A program made the position numbers and the translations under genes. Below, piece by piece: positions 24,201 through 39,200 of a stretch of 64,000 bases of DNA. Below the pieces are notes generated by a model. The model made no database searches. It worked only from the letters and a program-made list of their open reading frames with translations, and was not told the origin of the DNA. This stretch comes from Trochalopteron elliotii (lineage: Eukaryota > Chordata > Aves > Passeriformes > Leiothrichidae): contig JANPWX010000157.1 of NCBI GenBank assembly GCA_024734555.1, forward strand, positions 371,947 through 435,946, given 5' to 3'. Position 1 is the first letter of the stretch; every line of letters begins with the position of its first letter.

Positions 24201-27200
24201 CTTTTCCTGAGCCCAAAATTGAGCTGCAGCTGTGTGAAGTGCTGGCACAGGAAGGAAGGAATGGGTAGAGGAGTGTGAGACCAGACACACAGAGGTTAAA
24301 CATCTTTTCATGCAGAGGGAAAAGCTCTTGTCTGCTCCCCACCAAGCCCCAACGTGCCTGTGTCAGGCTGCTGAAATTTTGAGGCATTCAGGTTATTGAC
24401 TATTTTGTGCTTCTGCATTTTTATGAAGGAGAAATCCCAAAGAACCAGAGGGAGCTGACTTTCTATGAGCAGAGTCAGAAGCTATTTCTGCATGTTCTTA
24501 GTTTTAATAAGCAACGTGGTGTTTCCTCTGTAAAAGTTGAAAAAAAAAAAAAATCTGTGCTGAATTTTTTTTCCAGGTTTCTAATTAAGACATAATCAAG
24601 AAATCAAGAAAGGCTTGGGATATTTTTCATTGCAGTACTTTTCAGTCTTCAACAGCTGTTGTAGCAAACCACCTGGATTTTTTTTTTTCACTTTGCAAAT
24701 TCATTTTTTCTAGTGGAGCTGGAGTTATAATCTGAACAGTAGAGAAGTTGGAATGTTCTTTGGGATTTTTTTCTTTGATTTGGGTACTAAACCATTAAAT
24801 AATAAAATAATTAGAGCTAGACCTGTTTAATTTGTCTTTTTTGTAGTTTTTTGACCTAAAGTTTTTCAGTGCTAAATTTTTGTGAAGCATTTAATTAGCA
24901 CATAGTTTAACTATTTTCTTTTCTTAAGACCTTCTACTGTGATTCCTGTGTACCTGCACTCTTGGAAATGGAATGTTGGATCTTACATTTTATTCTTTTA
25001 TTTTTAATTCCTGGGCATTTTCTAGATTCTGACTTCAGTACCATCCAGCACAGGACAAACAAAATAAAATGTTTATTAATGGTTTCAAATAGGTTACCAT
25101 CCTGAGTCTTCCTTTAACAAAGCTTTTGAGGACTTCTTGAAATCCAGCCTCTTCTTATAGGGACTGTAATGGGATCTGATAATTAAATATCTTCTGCTGA
25201 GCTTCAGATAATTTTTGAAAGTCTGTTCTATAAATCTCACAGAAGACCTAAACCTTTTATGATTTTGATTTCTTCAGTTGATTTTTTTTTTATGGATGTC
25301 TGTGTTTCAAGCTTGTATAATTATGGAATTAGGCAGTCACCTTTGAAAATCTCTTTCTGGATGATGATTTGTTATCTAGGATTGATTTTTTTTTTTTCTG
25401 TATAACTGGTGAAGTTTTTGAGGTGAAAGATAGTTTTGTGCTTCTCATTGGCTTCCAGCTGTGGTGATCCTTTGCTGACTTGTCACAGGGGAGCAGTGGG
25501 GTGAGGATGCTGCTGCTGCAGAGCTCACCCTTGTGTATCCATCTGCCCTCAACCCCCTCCCCTCTTCTTGTACCTGTGGGAGAGAAGACCACTTCTGGCA
25601 CAAGCTGCTGATGTTGAATAGTGAATAACTTCCCAGAAAACCTTTATTTTCCAAGGCAGGTCTTTGGAAGAGTCATTTTTTTATTGTTGAGGTTTTAATC
25701 CCTCTGGACAGGGGAAAGGTGATTTCCATAGGTGAGCACTGATGCTGATCCTTGGACTGAGCACTTGCCAAATCACTCAGCTAAAATCTGCCTCTTACAT
25801 CCTGTCCCTACTTTTAGAGCTGGCTTTCAGCCCTGTGTGTTTTCAGCATGCTTTGGAAGCACTAAAGATATGGATTTAGAGGTACATGGAGAATTTCATG
25901 TTTGGATTGTAAACTTTTCCACGGTCACTAGGCCCAGTCAAATTTATTTGAGGTTTTTAGGTTGAATGAACATCAGTAGCCAGGTGGAAAAAACTTAAAT
26001 ATCCTTGTGACCAACATATTCAAATGCTTTTATTCCCTAGGATTCCCAAGGTGGGTGTTTTCCACTGCAAACCTGCATATATTTTGTTTATTTGCTTTTG
26101 TTTCACAATCTCTTGTATATTAAAACCCCAGAACTCTTAGCCATCACAACTGCCAAGAAGAGGCAGAAATTTGGGGTCTAATCAGAAAGTGAATTTAAAG
26201 AATCTGCAACTTTATATGAGGCAAATTAAGGATTACAGAATCTTTAAACCAAGCTTATTGTTTTTAGGTGGCTCTAGTCAATGGAATTTTTATCTCTGTG
26301 ATTGACAATACTCTTCTCTTAAAGAGCCAAGGAAGTGGCAGGAGTTAACATTGTGTCTCTTCCCACAGATCTGTGTTATCTTTGTGAAAATAATTTAAAT
26401 GTCCAATAAATTGGAGGAGAATGCTACTACCAGCTTCAAACAGTCAAAGCTTGTTTTCCTGTGACTAATTTGAAATAATTGTCTTTGGCACCTGGGAAAC
26501 TTAGCTCCTTTTCTTTTTCAAGATTCTTTATGCTCATTCATGTTTTAGAGGTGACTGAATGATTTCTGTAGTTATGGTAGTCAGCATATGGGAACTGTTA
26601 AAATTGTAAAATGATTATCAGATCCATTTAACCAAGATATTAATTCTGGAGTTTTGTATTCTGCAACAGCTGAGGATAAAATACCCTGTCCTGTTGTCAA
26701 GACCTGAATTAAAAACAATAGGGGACAATGAGATGCTTTTAGTCTATTTTTTTTTTTAAATTCAGGTCTTAAGCTCTGCAAATTGGAAATACATAAATAT
26801 GCTTGCAGTTCACCTGTTTTATAGTCCTGGATAGTGCTGTGAATGAAAGGAAGGTTATTTCAGTTGGTTTTGGACAGTGCTTTTTCTGTGCTTGCAGGTT
26901 CTAATTGACTGGATTAATGATGTGCTGGTGGAGGAGAGAATCATTGTCAAACAGCTTGAAGAAGACCTTTATGATGGGCAGGTGCTGCAAAAGCTGCTGG
27001 GTGAGTCCACACAAGAGAGGGCAACCCCAAGGACTGGGAGGGCCCAAAATTAACCTTTTTCAAAGGTGCAGACTGTGCAGTAACTCAACATCTCAGGGTG
27101 ATGGTTGATTTCACTGAAAGCTGCCTCAGCTTCTCCATCTGTTCTCCTCAGGCTGAGAGGGGAGGAAATCCAGATGATTCCTGGGTATATTTCCTGGACT

Positions 27201-30200
27201 AACTGTAGTCCAGACAGCTGAAATAATAGGGTAGAAAAGGAGTGAAGAGGTTTTGTGTTTATGGTGCCAAGCAGAAGCCGTGCAGTCCAAAATTTTGTCA
27301 GTGTAGTTTGCTTTTGAAAGCTTTTGGGCTGAGAAGAGCTGTTTTGAGGTCCTGTTACTTTTGGGAAGAAAAAGAGAAGGCATGGCAGCAGGCTCAGAAT
27401 GTTCCCTTCTGTGTGGATGACACACGAGGGGATAGACTTGGTTGAGAATTTGGGATTCTGCAGCTCCCTTCCATCTTTGCAATGTGTGTGTTGGTGCAGG
27501 GAGCACAGTGGAGAAGTCTCAGGTTGATGCAGTGATTTACTCATTTCCTTCATTTTGGGCCTCTTGACTGGAGGGCAGATGCATCTCCCCTGACCTGGAG
27601 CTACCACAACTCAGCCCCAGTCCTTGTGCTGTTCTTCAGGAGTGTCTTTGTCCCTTCCTTCCCCTTCCTTCACCTTTCAGGAAAAACTAACATGGTGTAG
27701 TTGCTAAACTTCAAGTAACAGTTAACTCATTCCTTGTGAGTGAGAGGTCTTTTGTCTTGATAGCCAGGCCCCCCCTCCCCCCCCAAAAAAAAAAAAAGGG
27801 TGAAACACAACAGCTTGTCACTGGGCTTATGCTGAAGCAGTTTGAAATAAGATATTAGTAAATGGCTGATGGAGGTGGAGCTCTTTGTTTAGTTAATTTT
27901 ATCAAGCAGTGCCACTCAGAGAAGCTGGAATGGTCTGGGACATGGGATGTTGGTGTGAAAAGACATAAATTTGTTTGCTGACTAACAGCTGACCTGGGCT
28001 GAGAATAGGCAGGAGCCCTAACATGTAACTGAAAAATTAATTTGCTCTTTTTGATGATCTTCATAAAATAATATTGATAAAAATTCTCTACTTGAGATGG
28101 CTAGAAATAGTCAAGATGTTCAAAGCATTTGTTAGTTGATGACCTGCAAGTCTTTTGTCTTTGGGTAACTAGAGTATTTTTGTATTGCTGCCACTTAAAA
28201 AAAACCAAAAAAGTTTTCTTCAGCTAAATAAAATATATATAAAATAAAGCATACTCTTGAACTTGAAAGCAGAAATATATGCATTATTGGAATAAGAGGA
28301 ATTTTGACAACTCTGAAACATTTCTGAAAGAGTCTTCTGATTCTTTGGAATCTCATTTTGTGAAGGCAATTTTGGTGAAGTATGTTTTTTGTTTTAGAGA
28401 GGGGATTAGTATGTAATTGTAATGTGGCCAACCAGTCCTGGCCCCCGGGCCAGATCAGCACAGTCAGTTTGGCCCCATTTTTCATGGGTATGGAGAGAGA
28501 ACAGAGATCAGTTGCTCCCATGGCTGGAGGACTCTACTCCACCTTCCTCAGCTCCCTGCTTTTTCCTTTTTTAGAGAATTTTAGCTCCTGTCTCTTTTGC
28601 AAGGGCCACAACAAGAGAAGAAGAAGCTGAAGGAGTTGTCTACAACTTTGGCCACAAATAATTACATTACATAAACAGAACTGAAATTTCAGTAATGGAA
28701 TTTTACACGTTTTCCTGCATTATTTCATTTTGGAAGTAATCAACTATGATGTGACAATGTCAACAACATGACAAGATTGTACCAACCTACTTTTACAATT
28801 AGTTCCACTGAGCTAATCCTGGGTCATATGAATCTTGAGGGTTTGAGGATGCAAGATGTGCTTTACCTCAAGTTCATACCTTCAGCTAACCTGAAATGAA
28901 GCTTATCAGGCTGAAATAAATGTTCACACAAAAAAATATTTCCCATTTATTGTCCTAAAACTAACTTTAAAATGTCCTTTACACCTGTGCAGATTCCTTG
29001 TGCAGTGAAGGGTGTGTTGTGCCAAATGCATTTCTGCAGTGAAAGAAATTGGGAGGTGTAATTAATATTGCTGCTAGCTTGGTATCTAGCTGAAAGTTGT
29101 TACATGTTTTGACACCTGATTGATGAGCAGGTTCAGCCAGCCTTTCCCAGTCTTGTCACATTTTTATTGGACCTGACACACTTTGGTGAAAGCTTTACTT
29201 TCAGCTATTTCTCCTTCCAAGGAAAATAATTCTCTTAGGAGAAAAAGTTGTAGTGGACTCCTCCAGTTGTCTGTGCTTGTTACCTCCACACAGTTTAATC
29301 TGGTTTTGTCTGCCCTTTTTATTTATTTCTTTCTTTTTGCTTCTTTTTTCAAATGCAGAAAAATTGGCTGACCGTAAACTGAACGTGGCAGAGGTGACAC
29401 AATCTGAAATTGGGCAGAAGCAGAAGTTGCAGACTGTCTTGGAAGCTGTCCATGATTTACTCCGACCCCACGGCTGGACAATCAAGTGGAATGTTGACTG
29501 TGAGGACTCTTCTTGTGTTTTCTCTCTCAATGTGTGTGTGTTATCACTTAGGAAGTCTGCTAAGAGCACTTTTCCCCAGTGTCCTCCAGTGGATACTGGA
29601 AAAGGGAAAAGTAAAGTGGTTGGGTCTGCCTGTCTGTGATCAGAGAGGGTTTGGACTTGTAGGTTAGGCCTAAAGGAAGAGCTGAATCTGGGCTTTGCTA
29701 CCTGTGAAGTCACACTGCAGACCTGACTAATTCAGGAGAGAAAAGAAGGATGAAAAGACTCTGTTGACCAAAAGCATTTCTTCACTGCCTTTTTCCCCCC
29801 CAGAACCATTCATTCAAAATAACACCTCACTTTTATCCTTACACTTTTGCTTCATCTCCCTTGTTCCCTGCAGCCATCCATGGCAAGAATTTGATCTCCA
29901 TCCTTCACCTCCTGGTGGCTTTGGCCATGCATTTCCGAGCTCCCATCCGGCTGCCTGAGCACGTGTCTGTGCAGGTGGTGGTTGTAAGGGTGAGTACCTA
30001 CTCCTGGGAGGAGCAGAGTGGGATTCTGCAGTCCTGGGCTGCTCCCACCCGTTGCCTCCCATCTCTTGTCCTTCAGAAAAATGTTTGTCCCAGTTGCTTG
30101 GTGAGTCCCACGCCCAGGAATGCATTTTTGGATTGCAGGTGCTTAAATGAGACCCCCCCCAAGAGCAGCACATCTTTAGTAGTTTTGGGGCCACCCTTTG

Positions 30201-33200
30201 CTACTGCAACAGCAAACTCAAAATATGCAATGGGATTTTGTATAAGAGAGCATTGGGCTTGTAAGTTCTGTCACTCCAGTACAGTTTTGGGGGTTTTTTT
30301 GCCATGCATTTTTTTTTTGCAGAGAAGCCATTGAAACCTCAACAGCACAGGAAGGAGTTTGAGCACATAAAATCTCCCTAGTCTGGAATGCCTGTTAGCA
30401 GGGCTGTTTTTCCCCAATGACTTCATGTGCAGACTTAGACATGTTGTTTTCCTTGGCAGGCCTGGTAGACTTTCATCATTTCTTTCACAGTCTTGTGTTT
30501 TTGTTAGCTTTCCTTAGATATGGGGGAAGAGATCTGACCTGAGGAACCCTCACTGCTTCCCCCCTGCCCTAGATACTGCTCCAGTTATTCCTTTCTCTGC
30601 TTGGTGTCAACCATTTCCTTTCCCTCTGCAAAGACTCTTGCTTTCAAGCATCTGTACTTTTCTTTTTCCTTGCCTTCTATCCCAGTGAAAGCTTTCCCAT
30701 GGGAACAGTTGTCCCAGCTGCTGCAGCCCAGGCAGATGTATTCCAGCTGGCACTCTGCTCCTGCTGTGCCTGTTTGCTGTGGCACTCACTCTGCAAGTGC
30801 CATTTGCTGTTCCAGATGTGAGTTTCCTGTCAAGAATCAAGGAGATAAAGTGATCCCACCCCCTGTTTTGCAAAGCTGGATCCCCTTACAAGATGCAGTG
30901 TGGTTGATTTGATGAGCTTCATTTTGCTTTATGTTTAAGTAATGGTGTTTTCCAGGTTGCCTGCCTGGATGCTCTAGATGTGCAGGGTGTGATGCAAATG
31001 AGAAAAGTGATGGATGCCCCCTGGTTCCCAATAAATGTGTTTATTATCTATAGGAGGTGATTTTGAACTGCTTTAGTTCTTTCAGAACTAAAGTCAGAAT
31101 TTAAGAACTTTTTAACAGTTAGTTAAAAAGTAACGTGAGTGTAAATAGGAGACTGGTTTATTTTTAAGTTTCTTTTGTCTGTCTCGAAAAGATAAGGAGG
31201 AGTATGTAAATATAAGCTGGTCAGCAGCTCTCTCACACCCTGATGCTCAAAACCTCCTCCTGCCCAGTACAGTGAGAAGTGTCTTTTGTAATGCTAAGGC
31301 AGAAAAAAATATTAGGTAGAGAGGTTAAGCCTCCCTTTCCTTGTCCTTAGTTCAAACTTCAGAACCATCCACCTCTACAGCAGAGGAAAGGCTGTGGAGG
31401 AGGTTTCCCCTTCTTTTCCTGTTGGAGGGATTTAGAGGAGACACCATCTGGTTCACCAAAGTCCCTGGGTCTTGAGACTAGGATGACATAAAGGCTGCAA
31501 GAAACTAGGCAGGAGAGAGAGCAACTCCTGTGTCCCCAAGGGAGTCAGGTCCCCTGGAGGTGTCAGGGACAGTGGGAGTTAAGTTAAATCCTAGAGAAGC
31601 TTTTGCTCTTGGATCTGGAGCCTGGAGTCCTGGCATGGCCACAGCTGGACCTGTGCAAGAGGAGGCTTCTCTCAGCCCCTAATCCACTGCTAGGAAAAGC
31701 TTGCAGCTCTTCAGCTTTGTTTATTTAAATGCAAAGTGAGGGATGGTTTCTTTGTGTGAAATAGGAAATTGGGTAACCATGGCAATCTATGCCCAATTTA
31801 TTCAAGAAGGGTCCTAGCAGAGGAAGGGTTTAGGTGGGCTTTCTAGATAAAATCCTGTGAGCAGCTACTGTAAGTGCTGAGTTAGGAGTGGAGGGTGATA
31901 CATGCTGGTGTCACTCAACACGTGCCTGTCGTTCCAGCCCTCCTCAGTGAGGGCAGGGAGGAGAAGAAACTGTTGGTTTTGGTGATGCTTCCAGTGAGAA
32001 CTGAAAAACTGAGATTTTTCCAGCTGACTCTACTGCCTGCTATTCGAAATGTGAGCTTGCATGGTGAATAAAAATACCCTAATACAGGAAGACAAAAAAG
32101 TTCACAGAATTAAGTGTAAAACTTGTCCTTAAGGCTCACCCTGTTGGTTATTTTTTGCAAGGCTCAGGAATTGTCACCTTTTATGCTTAGCTTTCCTCAG
32201 CCTCATTCTTAAAATTGCAGCATGTCCAACCTTGCTGCTGCTGGGAGATCTGGGGAATTTTTATGGTAATTCCCTTTTAGTCTGAGTTGCAGTCAGAAAG
32301 GTCAGAGTCAAGGCAAGATGACGAATAAACGTGTCTGGTGCCAGTGGTGGAAGGAATCAACATTTTTATCAAGAAATGATATTTACTTTTGGATTGTGAG
32401 GTAAGAGACCTAGGCTTGCTGTGAGAGCAGCATGCTCAGCTGCCTGGGAGGGGGAGCAGTGCTTCCTTTTTCACTGGAGCCAGTGTTGGAATCCATTCCT
32501 CTTTCTTATCAGGCACTCGGAGGCATTACTCATCACTTACTGAGCTTTTGTTCACAGGTTACACCATCTCCTCCCTGGGGTTCAGGGTGCCTGGAAGGTT
32601 CTGAGCCCTGTGTTAACAAAGCAGAGACGTGGTGGGATGGAATAAAGACAGCATTGTTTTGTGTGCAGGAAAATACTGGCCTGTCAGATGCCTCCTCATT
32701 TTTTCCATCCGTGCTGTCATGCTTGCTTTTCCCCCAAACCTCCTGGCAGTGTTCCCATGGCTCCCTCGGGGAGCAGGATGAGATAAGAGTGTGATAGGGA
32801 AGGGAGGGCTGGGAAGACATGGCCAGCCTGGCAGCACAAAGCCCAGGCATGGAGTTGTAACAGCTCCTCCATGCCTCCAGCCAGGCTCTGTCCCTTCCAG
32901 CAGCTCTGCCTGCCTTCATTTCTTCACGAGGGAGTGTGGAGGGGCAGGAGTTCCTATTACTGGTTCTTCCATTTCAATTCTCATTTCTTGAACTGCTTCT
33001 GGGGAAGGATGTGTTTCTCCTCAGAGCTGTTCTCCCTGTTCTCTTCTTAAAGTTCTTGCTTTGAGGTTCATCTGGTGAAAACGATAGAGGTGGTAAAGGT
33101 TTACAGAGCTTGTGCCCAGTTCTTTCCCTGCTTACCTGAGCTGGAAAGCTTTATTAACCCTCCCCTAAGTCATTCTGACAGACCTGGTTCCTAGATGGCT

Positions 33201-36200
33201 GCTGGGATTTGAGCTCTTTCTGTGCTTTCTGAGCACAAAGAAGGGAAGAAAGAAATTCCTCCATTCAGGCACAGTTTTGAAAGGAACCCCTGGAGATGCT
33301 AAGTGAGTTTTTCACTCAGGTGAAAGCACTTCCACCCTCTGAGGCATTTTGAAACTGTCTCAACACATGCTATTTCTCTTGGGTAGAGACTCCTTATTCA
33401 TGCAGAAAATTATGCCAAGCAGAGACAACCTGGTATCAGGGAAGTATCCTTCATTGTGAAATCTGAAATCATTAGCTGAACTTCAGTGCTCCCTGTGTTT
33501 CCTTGGAGGACGTGTCCCTGTCAGGTGTGTGGCAGTGGCCCCAGTGCCATGCCTGCTCTAGGAGAGCTGTGCCAGCACTCTGGAGCCCTGCCCTGGGAAC
33601 AGCCATCCTTGTCACTTCTGTCCCAGAGGAGTCAGCCTGCCAGATGTGGCAAACTGCTGGTTGACACTGTGCCATGACCAGCTGCCCTGCAGGGATCTCA
33701 GATAGAGACTGCAAATCCTAAATTGTGTTCCAGGCATGATGCTGACTGTGGTCTGAGGAGGAGAATTATGAGTGAGGCAGTTAGCTCAAATATAGGTGTA
33801 AATACACATTTCCCAAACATCCCTTTGGCTGTCAGCCTGATCAGTGCCACTCTTCTGGGGGTGAGTCCTCCTGTGTCAGCTGTTTCACCTCTGCCTCTGT
33901 GAAATCTGAGTGAATTCATCCACTTCTGTCCCATGGTGCTCTGAAAGATGCTGCATGAGCCCCTGATGAGCTTCTCCTTTGCTAATTCCTTCTTCCTTTC
34001 CAGAAACGTGAAGGCCTCCTGCAGACCACTCATGTTTCAGAGGAGCTGACCACCACGACAGAGTAAGCACAAAATGCCTCATTGCTTCAGGATGAGAGAC
34101 CATTTCTAAGGATGAGAGAGGAGTTTAATCTTTCCCCCCATCCCTGCCAAATTAATGAAGTCCCTTCATGTGGTGCTTTTTTTAACTACTTGGAAAATGA
34201 CTTGGTGTGTGAAAGTGTGCTGCAAGGGAGAAGTGTCCTCTGGAAATTCTTGTGTCTTAGAAGTTTCTAACTGAAAGTGACTTTTGTGAGCCTTTTTTCC
34301 CCCTGCCTATTGGATATATATCTGCTTTCTGCTTAGTAGTCTTTTCTCTATTAAGTGAAGGGCTATTGTAGGTATTTTGGGGAAGAACTAGTTTGACAAA
34401 AAGCAATTCTTCGACAAAGCTCTCTAAACTGAAGTGGCACAGTTAAAACAGGAGAGAAAAAAAGAGAGAAGAGTTCAGCAGGAATAAAAAAATAAATAAA
34501 CCTCTTTCCTCTCCAGTTTTTGTATCAGCTTACTTTGCTTTATGTTGTTACAGTCCTTTTTATAAGGAGAAAGTTAGACATGCATTTTGGCTTCTACTGA
34601 AAGCTGAGGTTTTCCTTCACATGGCCTGAAGGCAGCTTTTCTAAGAGGGGCTTACATGAGCCCTCCCTCAGTTTATCAGTGTATTGGCTCCCTGCAGCCT
34701 TGGATCAGCTTCCCATGGCTTTGAAGATAAATGAAGCACCATGTGGTGCTTAGTGGGGAAGATCTTTCAGATGGAAGCACTCAGAAATGAGATCACAATG
34801 TCTCTGTGTGGACATTAAAGGTCTCACTGTGGGTTTTGTAGCATCAGAGCTCTGGCTCAGGTTTGTGGGCCAAAATTCCTCCCCTCTCTGCTGTGCCCTG
34901 GAATGGTGCAGTGAGCTTGTGCTCACGTCCAGATGTGCTTTGCAAGATGTGATTGATCTGCAGGCTGGGGCTTGGACATTTTTTAGCAAGAAAGATATTT
35001 GCATGTGTGGTTATACATGTATTTTATGGAGCTAATTAATATTACACAGTAATTGCAGTATAAAGAGGTTACTGCTTAATGTGTTGCATATGCAAATACG
35101 AGTACACCTATTGAAAAAGCAGTTATCAACAGAATCCAGCATTCACTGAATAATTTCAAATTCCTCTGTGCCAATCAGGGCCTGATTCTCAGCTGATGAA
35201 CATCTGCATGTGTCTGGTGATGTCACTGGCTGTGTGTGTATTTCATATGTGACAGTTTTGTTCACATAACATTCACATAGAAAGTATTTTCTTCAGAGAA
35301 AACAGGTCAAAGTGAGACAGATGTCTTTGCTTCTTGTAAGCTGTGTGGTTTAGATGATGTTTGTGGAAATGCACACACAAGCACATTTAATCGTTCACCA
35401 TCATGGATAAGAAAGTGATAATTGTGTGTAAAATGTAATTAAGCACCTTCATCTGGTCTGTGATGTGCTCAGCCCTCTGTATATTGAAGGAAAACTCCTC
35501 TTAGGGCCATTCTTTTGTCTTCCTGATTATTCATTAACTAACTCAATGTTTTTGAATTCTCTGACTTGCAGGATGATGATGGGAAGATTTGGTAAGTAAT
35601 AAACTTGACTCTGATTTTTTTTTTTTTCTTTTTGTTTGATTTGTGTCAGGCACAGACATCTGGTCATTTTTTTTTTCTTTCAGCAGATCAAGACAAGGGG
35701 TTGAGCAATTCCATGAGGTTGGAATGTGTTGTGGGGGCAGGTTTTGTTGCTCCATGCAGATGTGGAGCATGATGGGTAGGACCACATCTAATTCCTCTGC
35801 ATGGAGAATCTTATCTCCTCTGTATTTGCTAGACTTTGAAGTTTAGGCCTTACCAACTGCTTGTCTCTTCTTCTAAACAAAACCCATTTCTTTTGGTGTT
35901 GCTGCCAAGAGATTTCCCTTTTTTGCATTTATTTTTTTTAGTGGCATTAAGTCATTTCTCATTTTAAAGATGTAGGCTCCTGTAAAGGACGAAGAAAGTA
36001 ATTTATTTTCTTTATTTGCCCATTATAATATGTCAAAACTGTCATTTCTCCTCTTGCAACGTATCTTCATTAAATATTAATAAGGCACTAGAAAATAAGT
36101 AATGTCAGGGAGCTATAGGAGCTAAATAATGTATCTTCGATACCAAAGGAATCTAGACATTAAATATGTTTGTTTATTTGACAGCAGAAAACTACTAAAA

Positions 36201-39200
36201 TGTCCTCTGTAAACAAATAGTATTTGATCATGGAAAAGCTGTTAAAAACTATGTTGAAAACAGGATTAGATATTGATAGACAGTGCTTTGAAGGTAGAAA
36301 CATAATTTAAATCTTTATACTGACTTTAGGCTTTGCTCTTCATACACTGCTGAATCAGAACTCACTTGAGTTCAGTTCTGAGCTTTCCTGACATCAGGGG
36401 TGCTACCAGTAATTCTAAATTAACCAAATCAAGGTCTGAATTTGATGCTGAATGTGGGTGCAGCTGTAGCTATGTAAGTTAGGACTGGGGTATAGTCAGA
36501 ATTTGTTTCATTTTAATTTTTCTTTCACCCACATATTTTGTGTACCAATTTTGAATGGCAGAAAAGGGAAATCAGTGAATATGTTTATTTTCAGTGACCT
36601 GTAGAATTCCCAGTTTGCTCTGGCCTGTAGCCAGACACCAAAACAGGGTGCTGACTTTTAGCTTGGGTCTCTGTTACGTGACTTTCTGAGGAGAAAAAAC
36701 CTTTAAGCTTTGGTCAGGAAACCTGCTTCCCACTCTTGTGCTGTTGGAAATGTTCTCATTTTAATTTTTTCCCCCCAAACCAGAGCGTGATGCCTTTGAC
36801 ACACTTTTTGATCACGCCCCAGACAAGCTCAGCGTAGTCAAAAAGGTAAAGAGTAAAACCCTGGCTTAATTTTCCACATTGCATTGTTTTTTCTATGCTT
36901 TTGGAAACATATTCCAAATAGATATCTTTGAAAGATGCTCCAAACATCCAGCAAATAACAGAAGAGGGATTTGAAGCAGTGAAAAGGGTGTTTATCCCCA
37001 AGGATCACTGTTGCAAAGCCAGGTGATGTTTTCCACACTACCCTAAAATGTGATTTCCCCCATAAAGAAGTTTGCTGAATATAAAGCTTTTACAAAAGAG
37101 CTGCTTTTGTCCAGGTGCTAAGCACTTATTCCTATCATCCCTTGGTTTGTCCTTTAAGGCTGAGCATCATTGCACAACACCTCCATCCAGACATATTTTT
37201 GACAAGGCTTTGTGTTAGAGCAGAGGGGTAATGGAGCTGTTTATCTCTCTCTGCCAGCTCTTGCTGCCTTGGGGGAATATATAAGAGACTCCATGTATTT
37301 CCATCAGATAGTTCCAGCCTGGCTGTTAAGCTGCTTATTAGGAGAGCAGTATGTGAAGATCAGTGTTGTAAATTGTCCCTTCCCTTTGTGTGAAATAAAG
37401 GATGTGTGCTTTTAAAATAATGCTTTGTGAAGTCTCAGGAAGATTTTTTTTTTTATCTTTCTGCCCTGAAACGTCTTCTAGAAAAGTGTTTTTAAGTGGA
37501 TAAAGAACTAACTTAACTCCTTCCACACAACAAAAGGGGTAACTCTGCTCTGTGTCCCTTCTGGAAGGGGTGTGAGTGAGCTGACAGATCTCTGTGCTTC
37601 AGTCCATCAGCACAGATCTGGTTTGTAATGGCAGGATTTGCACCTGGAACAGAAATCCCAGACCTGGGGAACATCCTGGCTGTAATCTGTGTGCTGACTG
37701 CACACATCCCTCCAGGAGCAGAGTTTTGTGCACAAAACACTGCCTGCTGACACCTTCAAGAACCTGAAAAAAATCAGTGGGGACAGTAAATGCACCTACT
37801 GCTCACTTCATCTTCAGGCAGCAATGTCACCACAGCATTTTCCCAGGACACTAAACTTTGCTTGATGTGCTGGAAGGCTGCATGTAACAGCACCATCTGC
37901 TGAGTGCTGGCATCTGGTGCAGCAAAACTGACAGCTCTGTGTGCTTATTTGTGCTAAAGCAGGCAAAATAACATGCATATTATGTTTTAAAAAAATGTCT
38001 TTAAAGGTTATGTTAATCCTTTCACATCAGCACTGAGTGCAGTGTCTGACATTACTGTTTCTGCCTTTTTTTTTTTTTTTTACTAGTCTCTGATCACCTT
38101 TGTGAACAAACACTTGAATAAACTGAATTTGGAAGTAACAGAGTTGGAAACTCAGGTAGGAGGCTTTGTCTTCTTGGATGTAATCTGTGTAAATTGCAGA
38201 TTTTCAGATGTGGGCTTGGCTAAGCAGAATCAAGTCTTGTTTCCAGAGTTTACTGAGCTGTGAGAGATGAGTAATCTTATTGTCTTGGCAAAAAGATAAA
38301 CACAGCATCCAGAGAATTACACCAGGAGTATGGGTAATTGATTTGAGCCTGGCTTGAAATAATATCAGTCATTCATTCACTGCTATCTTACAGCTTTGCT
38401 GAAGTAATTGGGGAACTGGATCTGATCTGTCACAAGAAATTGTTGCTTCATGCCTTGGAGATACCCAAGAATTTATTTTTTTTTGAGGATGCCACGTGCC
38501 ATAGCAGGATCACAAGCAAGTGGGAAGTCTTAGAACTGCCTGTCATTATCCCCCTTAGCCAGTCAGTAGCCATCTGGTCTGGTAGGAACACTGAAAAGGG
38601 GCCTGAAAATATGTAGGACTTTATTTAGTATTTGCTGAAACCATAAACAATCTGTTTTGACTTGGGGGAAAAAATACTTTTTATGAAATTCAACTTCCTC
38701 CCCTGCGAGAGGGGAGACTTAATTTCAAGTTTTGATTAAGCACAAAAATTCTCATGTCTAACACACACAACTTCAGAGGGATTGTGGTTGAAATGACCAG
38801 ATACTGTAGGACTGGGGATATATAATGTGCAAACATGTTTCCCAGGAAGTCTGGGTTTTTTTTTAACTACTGCTGTGAAGTTGGCAGGATTCCTTAAACA
38901 AATTAAATGAACATGAGGAAAGCAAGAACAGACTCCTGAACCATCACACGCTTCTGTGTGAGCAAAAAGAAAAATCAAAATCCATTATTTGGGCCAAGCA
39001 TCCCCTTTGTTCTTGTTTATGAATGCTGATTTACAAACAGATGCTTGCTCCTCATATTTCTCTTTAGTTTGCAGATGGTGTTTACTTGGTTTTGCTCATG
39101 GGTCTCCTTGAGGACTATTTTGTTCCACTTCACAATTTCTACTTAACACCTGAAAGTTTTGATCAGAAGGTGGGTAGAAACTCCAGGTTATGTTTGTTCT

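Larger units (their letters stand above)
18205..26897 (+). other. PARVB: PARVB introns 2 and 3
   Basis: Introns 18205-20018 and 20090-26897 flank the 71-nt exon 3. They hold T- and A-rich stretches, a long poly(A) at 22229-22259 and no repeat family or RNA gene I can name. The antisense frame at 22263-22700 is without splice or family support. Confidence 0.85.

Noticed and set aside
27050..27607. 185-codon antisense frame in PARVB intron 4
   Set aside because: No family resemblance, overlaps another antisense frame, and no splice sites, start context or poly(A) signal found; length is within chance for 64 kb of intron.
29201..29713. 170-codon minus-strand frame across PARVB exon 5
   Set aside because: It is the complement of a conserved parvin exon; codon constraint on the + strand explains the openness.
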